From G001797105 sp964528155 (GTDB taxonomy: Bacteria; Chloroflexota; Anaerolineae; Anaerolineales; E44-bin32): a stretch of DNA of 5,346 bases. The notes below the pieces were generated by a model, which made no database searches, was not told the origin of the DNA, and saw only the letters and a list, made by a program, of their open reading frames with translations. The position numbers and the translations under genes were made by a program. Each line of letters opens with the position of its first letter. Within the stretch, counting starts at the first letter, position 1. The DNA is taken from positions 1-5,346 of the forward strand of contig CAZGRL010000210.1 in assembly GCA_964528155.1 (NCBI GenBank). Reading direction: 5' to 3'. Below, in pieces: positions 1 through 5,346 of the stretch.

Positions 1-44
1 ATGGTTTTTTTTGTGGTGGGTCTGGAATTTCATTCACACGCTTT

Positions 45-71
45 GGGGTATGGGGGTACGGGGGTTGGGGG
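45..71 (+). promoter_or_regulatory. putative G-quadruplex in the leuA leader
   Basis: Four G-tracts lie in 27 nt: G4 (45-48), G5 (52-56), G5 (60-64) and G5 (67-71), separated by loops TAT, TAC and TT. This meets the usual definition of an intramolecular quadruplex (four runs of at least three G, loops of 1-7 nt), and short loops favour a stable parallel fold. Being on the sense strand, it could form in the mRNA and in non-template DNA. It ends 11 nt before the leuA Shine-Dalgarno sequence, so folding could affect ribosome access. The motif is seen directly; a regulatory role is inference. Confidence 0.55.
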
Positions 72-82
72 TATCCAAAACC

Positions 83-89
83 AGGAGGG
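83..89 (+). promoter_or_regulatory. Shine-Dalgarno sequence of leuA
   Basis: AGGAGGG is a near-perfect anti-16S match and ends 6 nt before the GTG at 96. It fixes the leuA start at this GTG. It is the strongest ribosome binding site in the window, as expected for the gene that leads this run of coupled cistrons. Confidence 0.85.
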
Positions 90-95
90 TCACAC

Positions 96-1754
96 GTGAC
101 TGACACCGTCCGACCAGACCAAGACCTCGTGCGCATCTTCGACACCACCCTGCGCGACGGAGAGCAATCCCCCGGCGCGTCGATGAGCTCCTCCGAGAAG
201 CTCGAGGTGGCGCGCGCCCTTGGTCGCCTCGGCGTCGACATCATCGAGGCCGGCTTCCCGGCCGCCTCCCCCGACGACCTCGAAGCCGTGCGCCAGATCG
301 CCGATGAGGTCGGCCACGCGCCCGGGCCGAACGGCCAGCCGCCGATCATTTGCGGCCTGGCGCGCGCTACCCGCGACGACATCGACAAGGCCTGGACGGC
401 CGTCCAGGGCGCCGCCCGCCCGCGCATTCACACCTTCCTGGCGACCTCACCGATCCACATGGAGCTCAAGCTCCACATGGATCCAGAGGACGTCGTCGAA
501 CGCGTGGTGGAGATGGTGACCTACGCCAAAAGCCTGTGCGACGACGTCGAGTTCAGCCCGGAAGACGCCGGTCGCAGCGATCCCGAATTCCTGTACGTCG
601 TTCTGGGGGAGGCAATCAAGGCCGGCGCCACAACCCTCAACATCCCCGACACGGTCGGCTACACTACGCCCGACGAGTTCGGGAAGCTCATCCGCGGGAT
701 CGTCGAGAACGTCCGCGGGATCGAGAACGTCGTCCTCTCGATTCACTGCCACGACGATCTCGGTCTGGCGACAGCCAACACGCTGGCCGGGATCAAAGCT
801 GGAGCGCGTCAGGCCGAGGTGACCATCAACGGGATCGGCGAACGCGCCGGCAACACCTCGCTCGAAGAGGTCGTTATGGCGCTGCACACGCGCCGTTTGT
901 CACTGGGGCTGGCAACCTCGATCGATACCACCCAGATCACGCGCGTCAGCCGTCTGGTCAGCACCTACACCGGCATCGCCGTCGCCCCCAACAAGGCCAT
1001 CGTCGGCGCCAACGCCTTCACCCACGAAGCCGGTATCCATCAGGACGGGATGCTCAAGCATCACACCACGTACGAGATCATGCGTCCGGAGACGGTCGGG
1101 CTGAGCTCGAGCCGATTGGTCCTGGGAAAGCATTCCGGCCGGCACGCGTTCCGCGCCCACCTGGAGTCGCTCGGCTACCCCCTCGACGGGGCCGAGCTCG
1201 ATCGGGCCTTCGAGCGCTTCAAGGACCTGGCCGACAAGAAGAAGCTTGTGACCGACGCCGATCTGGAAGCGCTGGTCACCGACGAGCTCTACCAGCCCAA
1301 GGAGTTCTTCAGCCTGGATGGATTGCAGGCGACCTGCGGAACGATGGGCATGCCCACGGCGACCGTCCGTCTGCGCGGACCCGACGGGAACGTCACCGTT
1401 CAGGCCGAAATCGGGACCGGGCCGGTCGATGCCGCCTACAAAGCCATCGATCAGATCGTGCGCGCGCCCAACAAGCTACTGGAATTCTCGGTCCACGCGG
1501 TCACCGAGGGGATCGATGCTCAGGGCGAAGTCAGCGTGCGCATCCAGTCGCTGGACGGCGCCACGTCGACCCACGCGCAGGGCGGCGAAGAACGACAGCG
1601 CACCTACGGCGGTTACGGCGCCGACACCGACATCATCGTCGCCAGCGTCAAGGCCTACATCTCGGCGCTGAACAAGATGCTGACCGCCGAGGGTAGCGCC
1701 GGCTCGGCCGAGATGGCCTTGGTCGCAGAGGACCAGCCGGTGACCCGCCGATGA
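96..1754 (+). CDS. leuA: 2-isopropylmalate synthase
   Basis: LeuA condenses acetyl-CoA with 2-oxoisovalerate to 2-isopropylmalate, the committed step of leucine synthesis in the cytoplasm. The 552-residue protein starts at a GTG with a strong Shine-Dalgarno sequence. The N-terminal DRE-TIM barrel (about 11-280) carries the signature FDTTLRDGEQSPG with catalytic R20 and D21, metal ligands H217 and H219 in SIHCHDDLGLA, and N253 in NGIGERAGNTSLEE. The linker region holds H310 and H315 in THEAGIHQDG. From about residue 403 (EFFSLDGLQ) to 540 lies the C-terminal regulatory (LeuA dimer) domain with GTGPVDAAYKAID and a late GADTDIIVAS motif, so leucine feedback inhibition is likely. Length fits the bacterial full-length form. 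The barrel motifs are also shared with homocitrate and citramalate synthases, but the SPIHMELKL segment and the leuCD neighbours support LeuA. Its stop overlaps leuC by 4 bp. Confidence 0.96.
   Translation: MTDTVRPDQDLVRIFDTTLRDGEQSPGASMSSSEKLEVARALGRLGVDIIEAGFPAASPDDLEAVRQIADEVGHAPGPNGQPPIICGLARATRDDIDKAWTAVQGAARPRIHTFLATSPIHMELKLHMDPEDVVERVVEMVTYAKSLCDDVEFSPEDAGRSDPEFLYVVLGEAIKAGATTLNIPDTVGYTTPDEFGKLIRGIVENVRGIENVVLSIHCHDDLGLATANTLAGIKAGARQAEVTINGIGERAGNTSLEEVVMALHTRRLSLGLATSIDTTQITRVSRLVSTYTGIAVAPNKAIVGANAFTHEAGIHQDGMLKHHTTYEIMRPETVGLSSSRLVLGKHSGRHAFRAHLESLGYPLDGAELDRAFERFKDLADKKKLVTDADLEALVTDELYQPKEFFSLDGLQATCGTMGMPTATVRLRGPDGNVTVQAEIGTGPVDAAYKAIDQIVRAPNKLLEFSVHAVTEGIDAQGEVSVRIQSLDGATSTHAQGGEERQRTYGGYGADTDIIVASVKAYISALNKMLTAEGSAGSAEMALVAEDQPVTRR
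452..483 (+). repeat. imperfect 32-nt inverted repeat inside leuA
   Basis: GATCCA (452-457) is complementary to TGGATC (478-483), and TGGAGCT (460-466) to AGCTCCA (469-475). The arms are separated by a CA/CA internal mismatch and a central CA. The same stretch contains TCCACATGGA twice (454-463 and 472-481), 18 nt apart. It encodes the conserved LeuA segment around IHMELKLHMD, so protein constraint probably explains it. A 2-nt loop makes a simple RNA hairpin strained. Confidence 0.4.
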
Positions 1755-2959
1755 AGTCNNNNNNNNNNNNNNNNNNNNNNNNNNNNNNNNNNNNNNNNNN
1801 NNNNNNNNNNNNNNNNNNNNNNNNNNNNNNNNNNNNNNNNNNNNNNNNNNNNNNNNNNCGCCGCGGCATCGTGCATGTGATCGGCCCCGAGCTGGGACTG
1901 ACGCAGCCGGGGATGACGATCGTCTGTGGTGACAGTCACACCTCCACCCACGGCGCCTTCGGCGCGCTTGCCTTCGGGATCGGGACGAGCGAGGTCGAGC
2001 ACGTATTGGCAACACAGTGTCTGTTGCAGGCCAGGCCGAAGACGTATGAGGTTCGATTGGAAGGCACACCGGCCGAAGGCGTGACCGCCAAGGACATGAT
2101 CCTGGCCTTGATCGCCAAGATCGGCGTGAACGGCGCCATCGGCTATGTGCTCGAGTATGCCGGGTCGGCGATCCGGGCGCTCGACATGGAAGCGCGCATG
2201 ACGATCTGCAATATGTCGATCGAAGCCGGCGCCCGGGCGGGGATGGTTTCGCCCGACGACACGACGTTCGAGTACATCGCCGGCCGCGAGTTCGCTCCCA
2301 AAGGCGAAGCATGGGATCGAGCAATTGAGTATTGGAAGAGCATGGCGACGGATGACGGCGCCGCCTTTGACCGAACGACGTCGCTCGACATCTCATCGCT
2401 GCAACCGATGATCACATACGGCACGAATCCCGGCATGGCGCATCCGATCTCGGCTCCCGTTCCCGATCCAATCGAACAAGGCGACGCCAATCGCCGGAGC
2501 GCGCTTGAGAAAGCGCTGCGCTACATGGATCTGCAGCCCGGGCAGCCTTTGCTGGATCACAAGGTCGACGTGGTCTTCATCGGGTCGTGCACCAACGGCC
2601 GGCTTTCTGACCTTCGCCTGGCGGCCTCGGTCCTCAAGGACCGTAGGGTCGATCCGGGGGTGCGGCTCCTCGTGGTCCCGGGGTCGGAGTCGGTCCGGCG
2701 TCAGGCCGAAGCCGAAGGCCTCGACCGGATCTTCACCGAGGCCGGCGGGGAGTGGCGGCTGGCCGGGTGCTCGATGTGCATCGCCATGAACGGCGATCAA
2801 CTTCAGCCGGGCGAGTACGCCGTCAGCACCAGCAACCGCAACTTCGAGGGGCGTCAGGGTCCTCAAGGTCGGACCTTTCTGGCCTCGCCGTTGACGGCCG
2901 CGGCTTCCGCCGTTCGTGGGCGCGTCACCGATCCGCGCACCCTGATGTCGATGAGCTGA
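1751..2959 (+). CDS. leuC: 3-isopropylmalate dehydratase large subunit, interrupted by an assembly gap
   Basis: LeuC carries the 4Fe-4S cluster of isopropylmalate isomerase and, with LeuD, interconverts 2- and 3-isopropylmalate; the same enzyme type isomerises citramalate. The start is the ATG of an ATGA overlap with leuA; no well-spaced Shine-Dalgarno sequence is visible, so coupling to leuA is likely. Only Met-Lys-Ser precede 100 Ns; the readable protein resumes at RRGIVHVIGPE. Visible family motifs are VCGDSHTSTHGAFGALAFG, the cluster cysteine in FIGSCTNGR (C280 in gapped numbering) and CSMC (C340 and C343), then STSNRNFEGRQG near the end. From memory the E. coli ligands are C347, C407 and C410, a constant offset of 67, so the readable part is colinear and about 67 residues are hidden beyond those counted as N. 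True length is probably near 469 residues. The frame across the gap is assumed, not proven. Confidence 0.93.
   Translation: MKXXXXXXXXXXXXXXXXXXXXXXXXXXXXXXXXXXRRGIVHVIGPELGLTQPGMTIVCGDSHTSTHGAFGALAFGIGTSEVEHVLATQCLLQARPKTYEVRLEGTPAEGVTAKDMILALIAKIGVNGAIGYVLEYAGSAIRALDMEARMTICNMSIEAGARAGMVSPDDTTFEYIAGREFAPKGEAWDRAIEYWKSMATDDGAAFDRTTSLDISSLQPMITYGTNPGMAHPISAPVPDPIEQGDANRRSALEKALRYMDLQPGQPLLDHKVDVVFIGSCTNGRLSDLRLAASVLKDRRVDPGVRLLVVPGSESVRRQAEAEGLDRIFTEAGGEWRLAGCSMCIAMNGDQLQPGEYAVSTSNRNFEGRQGPQGRTFLASPLTAAASAVRGRVTDPRTLMSMS
1759..1858. other. assembly gap of 100 Ns
   Basis: Exactly 100 undetermined bases, the customary placeholder for a scaffold gap of unknown size. It hides the N-terminal part of leuC. 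Comparison with the family suggests roughly 300 bases are really missing, so all coordinates to the right are offset from the true chromosome by an unknown amount, perhaps about 200. Confidence 0.97.
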
Positions 2960-2964
2960 CCACA

Positions 2965-3558
2965 ATGCCGAGATTCACACGCCTCACCTCTCACGCCGTC
3001 GCATTGCCGATGGACGACATCGACACCGATCAGATCATCCCCGCCCGATTCTTGAAGGCGGTGGATCGGAAGGCGATGGGCGACCACCTCTTCGCCGACT
3101 GGCGGGCGCTCTCCGACGGCTCGCCGGATCCCGCCTTCCCGCTCAACCGTGCCTCGGCCAACGGCGCGCAGATCCTGCTCGCCGGAAACAACTTCGGCTG
3201 CGGGTCGTCCCGCGAGCACGCCGTGTGGGCACTGACCGGCGCCGGGTTCCAGACCGTGATCGCGCCGTCCTTCGCCGATATCTTCCGCAACAACGCACTC
3301 AAGAACGGCCTGCTTCCGGTGGCGCTCCCCGAAGATGAGGTTCACGCGTTTTTCGATCTGGTCGCTTCCGAGCCGGCAGCCGCGTTGACCGTCGACCTGG
3401 CCGAGCAAACGGTGAGCGTCTCCTCGCGACCGCCCCTGCCCTTCACCGTCGATCCCTTCGCCAGACGCTGTTTGCTCGAGGGCGTCGATCAGCTCGGATA
3501 CTTGCTCCAACACGACGGGGGTATCGCCGCCTACGAGGGTGCTCATGCCAGTGCCTGA
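2965..3558 (+). CDS. leuD: 3-isopropylmalate dehydratase small subunit
   Basis: LeuD is the swivelling small subunit that completes the LeuCD isomerase; it contributes substrate recognition rather than the iron-sulfur cluster. The ATG at 2965 gives 197 residues, close to the usual bacterial length of about 200, and lies 5 nt after the leuC stop. No clear Shine-Dalgarno sequence is seen, so re-initiation after leuC is the likely mode. The N-terminus matches the family well: PMDDIDTDQIIPARFLK (residues 16-32) is the classic aconitase-swivel motif, followed by GNNFGCGSSREHAVWAL (74-90) and IAPSFADIFRNNALKNGLLP. The frame is open upstream to 2752 inside leuC, but that extension has no family resemblance. 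The last 14 bp overlap cimA. Confidence 0.95.
   Translation: MPRFTRLTSHAVALPMDDIDTDQIIPARFLKAVDRKAMGDHLFADWRALSDGSPDPAFPLNRASANGAQILLAGNNFGCGSSREHAVWALTGAGFQTVIAPSFADIFRNNALKNGLLPVALPEDEVHAFFDLVASEPAAALTVDLAEQTVSVSSRPPLPFTVDPFARRCLLEGVDQLGYLLQHDGGIAAYEGAHASA
3535..3539 (+). promoter_or_regulatory. Shine-Dalgarno sequence of cimA, decides its start
   Basis: GAGGG inside the end of leuD lies 5 nt before the ATG at 3545. A GTG at 3539 is in the same frame but overlaps this site, so the ATG is the better start. It gives cimA its own ribosome entry in addition to coupling with leuD. Confidence 0.6.
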
Positions 3559-5188
3559 CAGAACGGGAGAGGAACGGATCACCGTCTACGACACCACACT
3601 CCGGGATGGGACGCAGCGGGAAGGGGTCTCGCTGTCGAGCGACGACAAGATCCGGATCGCCGTCCGTCTCGACGAGTTGGGCGTGGGGATGATCGAAGGC
3701 GGCTGGCCGGGGTCGAACCCGAAGGACGCCGAGTTCTTCCAGCGCGCCAGGGACATGGTCTGGCAGAATGCCAAGATCGCCGCCTTCGGGTCGACACGGC
3801 GCGCTTCGGCCCCTGCCGACAGCGACCCCAACCTGGCGGCGCTGCTCGAGGCCGAGACGCCCGTGTGCACCGTGGTCGGCAAGTCATCGTCGATGCACGT
3901 TGCTGAAGTGTTGCGCGCGACCCGAGATGAGAACCTGCGCATGATCGAGGACAGTGTCGGCTATCTCACCGGCAAAGGGCGGCGGGTGGTCTACGACGCC
4001 GAGCACTTCTTCGACGGCTACAAGGATGACCCCGACTACGCGCTGGAAACGCTGCGGGCGGCCGTGCGCGGCGGGGCCGAGATCGCTGTACTGTGCGACA
4101 CCAACGGCGGATCGCTGCCGTGGGAGGTCGAAGATCTCGTACGGCTGGTGAGCGGGAAACTGAGTCACCCGCTGGGTATCCACACGCACAACGACGGCGA
4201 GTTGGCCGTCGCCAACACATTGGCCGGCGTTCGCGGCGGCGCGGTGCACATTCAGGGAACGATCAACGGATATGGCGAACGCTGCGGCAACGCCAACCTG
4301 TCGGCGATCATCCCCGATCTCGAGCTCAAGTTTGGGCTGCGCTGTCTGCCCGAGGGGAAGTTGAAAGAGCTGTATGACGTGTCGCACTTCGTGGCCGAGG
4401 TCGCCAACCTGGCGCCGGATGAGCACATGGCCTACGTCGGTCGCAGCGCATTCGCCCACAAGGGGGGCATCCACGTGGCCGCCGTCCGTCGCAACCCCCG
4501 TTCGTATCAGCACATCGAGCCCGAGCTGGTCGGCAACGAGATGCGCGTGGTCGTCAGTGAACTGTCCGGGCGCGGGAATCTGCTGAGCAAAGCCGAAGAG
4601 CTCGGTTTGGGCGAACTTGGCAAAGACGAGGTCTCGGCCGCGCTGGGCCGGATCAAGGCCCTCGAATCGCGCGGGTTCTCCTTCGAAGCCTCGGAGGCCT
4701 CGGTCGTGATGCTGATGCGACGCGAGGAAGCCGACTATCGGCCGCCGTTCGAGCTCGTCGATTACGTCGTCATGGTCGAGAACCGGCAGGGCCGCGGCAC
4801 GTTCGCCGAGGCCAACGTCAAGATCCGCATCGATGGGGAGATCGTGCACACCGCCGCCGAAGGCAACGGACCCGTGAACGCGCTCGACGCCGCGCTGCGC
4901 AAGGCGCTGAGCCCGGTGTATCCGCAGGTGAACGACTTTCATCTGTCGGACTACAAGGTCCGCATCCTCGACGGGCGCAACGGAACGGCGGCGACGACGC
5001 GCGTGTTGATCGATACGCGCAACGCCAATCACCAGTGGAGCACCGTCGGCGCTTCGGCCAACATCATCGAGGCCTCGTGGCAGGCGTTGTTAGACAGCGT
5101 CGAGTACGGCTTGTGGGAGGTGGATCACGGCGTTGAGGCGATGCCGGATCCGTCGCTGCAAGAGAGCCTGACGGACGGGACCGATTGA
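3545..5188 (+). CDS. cimA: (R)-citramalate synthase
   Basis: CimA condenses acetyl-CoA with pyruvate to (R)-citramalate, which LeuCD and LeuB convert to 2-oxobutyrate, a threonine-independent entry to isoleucine. The 547-residue protein is a LeuA paralogue. The barrel opens with VYDTTLRDGTQREGVSLS (R20, D21); the TQREG form and the following EGGWPGSNPKDAEFF are typical of citramalate synthases, where LeuA has EQSPG and EAGFPAASPDD. Metal ligands H213 and H215 lie in IHTHNDGELAVANT, N249 in NGYGERCGNANL, and H305 and H310 in HKGGIH. From about residue 398 (YRPPFEL) the C-terminal regulatory domain follows with AEGNGPVNALDAALRKAL, so feedback by isoleucine is plausible. Length is in the family's range. 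Genes on both sides are its downstream enzymes, which supports the call over homocitrate or 2-isopropylmalate synthase. The TGA is followed after 1 nt by leuB. Confidence 0.93.
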   Translation: MPVPDRTGEERITVYDTTLRDGTQREGVSLSSDDKIRIAVRLDELGVGMIEGGWPGSNPKDAEFFQRARDMVWQNAKIAAFGSTRRASAPADSDPNLAALLEAETPVCTVVGKSSSMHVAEVLRATRDENLRMIEDSVGYLTGKGRRVVYDAEHFFDGYKDDPDYALETLRAAVRGGAEIAVLCDTNGGSLPWEVEDLVRLVSGKLSHPLGIHTHNDGELAVANTLAGVRGGAVHIQGTINGYGERCGNANLSAIIPDLELKFGLRCLPEGKLKELYDVSHFVAEVANLAPDEHMAYVGRSAFAHKGGIHVAAVRRNPRSYQHIEPELVGNEMRVVVSELSGRGNLLSKAEELGLGELGKDEVSAALGRIKALESRGFSFEASEASVVMLMRREEADYRPPFELVDYVVMVENRQGRGTFAEANVKIRIDGEIVHTAAEGNGPVNALDAALRKALSPVYPQVNDFHLSDYKVRILDGRNGTAATTRVLIDTRNANHQWSTVGASANIIEASWQALLDSVEYGLWEVDHGVEAMPDPSLQESLTDGTD

Positions 5189-5189
5189 G

Positions 5190-5346
5190 ATGAAGGCGCG
5201 CATCGTCCTGCTCCCCGGCGACGGGATCGGCCCAGAGGTGATCGAACAGGCCAGGCTGATCCTGGAGGGCGTCGCCGCGGAATCCGACCACGCGTTCGAC
5301 TTCGAGGAGCAGCCGATCGGCGGCATGGCGATCGACGCCTACGGGG
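5190..5346 (+). CDS. leuB: 3-isopropylmalate dehydrogenase, N-terminal part (cut by window edge)
   Basis: LeuB is the NAD-dependent oxidative decarboxylase that turns 3-isopropylmalate into the leucine 2-oxoacid, and the erythro-3-methylmalate derived from citramalate into 2-oxobutyrate. Only 52 codons plus one base are visible. They start at an ATG 1 nt after the cimA stop, with a weak GGGA (5177-5180) upstream. The N-terminus IVLLPGDGIGPEVIEQA is the Rossmann-like opening shared by LeuB, isocitrate and tartrate dehydrogenases. The later IGGMAIDAYG segment (43-52) fits LeuB best, and the operon makes this assignment strong. Catalytic and cofactor-specificity residues lie beyond the window. 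Confidence 0.9.
   Translation, partial: MKARIVLLPGDGIGPEVIEQARLILEGVAAESDHAFDFEEQPIGGMAIDAYG

Larger units (their letters stand above)
1..95 (+). other. 5' leader of the leu operon, G/T-rich
   Basis: This is the only stretch without a confident gene. Positions 1-76 are about 76% G+T on the + strand (9 A and 9 C in 76 nt), quite unlike the GC-rich coding sequence that follows. It contains an 8-T run (5-12), a G-quadruplex motif (45-71) and the leuA Shine-Dalgarno sequence (83-89). I could not identify a convincing -35/-10 promoter pair, a T-box, or a terminator hairpin in front of the T-run; any hairpin would lie left of the window. The promoter is therefore probably upstream, either directly or in front of an earlier gene of the same operon. 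Confidence 0.6.
1..99 (+). other. 32-codon open frame overlapping the leuA start, leader peptide or upstream gene tail (doubtful)
   Basis: An ATG at position 1 opens a 32-codon frame closed by TGA at 97-99. The stop overlaps the leuA GTG start as GTGA, the arrangement typical of translational coupling. The frame may extend left of the window, so it could be the end of an upstream gene rather than a leader peptide. Against it: no ribosome binding site is visible for this ATG, only about half the codons end in G or C whereas the downstream genes strongly prefer them, and the glycine-rich C-terminal half simply translates the G-tracts. It holds only two leucines, so it does not resemble a leucine attenuator peptide. 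I do not recognise the sequence. Confidence 0.2.

Noticed and set aside
1..95. Leucine attenuator leader
   Set aside because: No run of leucine codons, and no terminator or antiterminator hairpin pair is visible; the T8 run comes before rather than after any hairpin in the window.
350..1696. Long + strand open frame of 448 codons inside leuA in another frame
   Set aside because: Its product is rich in Arg, Pro, Gly and His with no recognisable motif, typical of a shadow frame in GC-rich DNA; the overlapping leuA frame carries all the conserved motifs.
2752..2964. N-terminal extension of leuD by 71 codons
   Set aside because: The extension lies inside the well-supported end of leuC and has no LeuD-like sequence; the ATG at 2965 gives a normal family length.
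3539..3544. GTG at 3539 as the start of cimA
   Set aside because: It overlaps the GAGGG ribosome binding site, whereas the ATG at 3545 is correctly spaced from it.
3884..5032. Minus-strand open frame of 382 codons opposite cimA
   Set aside because: It is the antisense shadow of a GC-rich gene; it shows no family motif, and the + strand cimA frame explains the sequence.
96..5346. A hidden mobile, defence or CRISPR element
   Set aside because: Apart from the assembly gap, coding genes of one pathway fill this range with almost no intergenic space; I saw no array-like repeats, integrase or transposase motifs, or tRNA.

Overview
This window holds the core of a branched-chain amino acid biosynthesis operon, with every gene on the + strand: leuA (96-1754), leuC (1751-2959, broken by a 100-N assembly gap), leuD (2965-3558), cimA (3545-5188) and the first 52 codons of leuB (5190 to the right edge). 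The genes are packed very tightly: a 4-bp ATGA overlap, a 5-nt space, a 14-bp overlap and a 1-nt space. This implies one polycistronic mRNA with translational coupling. The only non-coding stretch is the roughly 95-nt leader at the left edge.

Metabolically the set is coherent. LeuA makes 2-isopropylmalate from 2-oxoisovalerate and acetyl-CoA. LeuC and LeuD form the heterodimeric isomerase. LeuB oxidises the product towards leucine. CimA makes (R)-citramalate from pyruvate and acetyl-CoA. Because LeuCD and LeuB also act on the citramalate series, the same operon can deliver 2-oxobutyrate for isoleucine without threonine deaminase. Both condensing enzymes keep a C-terminal regulatory domain, so feedback by end products is likely.

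The organism is a high-GC bacterium. The bacterial-type separate LeuC and LeuD, the long LeuA with regulatory domain and the cimA gene inside the leu cluster would fit Chloroflexota or a similar environmental lineage. This is a weak inference, since no phylogenetic marker is present. The run of exactly 100 Ns suggests a draft or metagenome-derived scaffold.

The most unusual element is the leader. It is strongly G/T-skewed and carries four G-tracts (G4, G5, G5, G5) with 2-3 nt loops at 45-71, a textbook G-quadruplex motif on the sense strand, ending 11 nt before the leuA Shine-Dalgarno sequence. A 32-codon open frame also runs through it and ends in a GTGA overlap with the leuA start. Beyond these I see no novel system; the coding part is ordinary primary metabolism.
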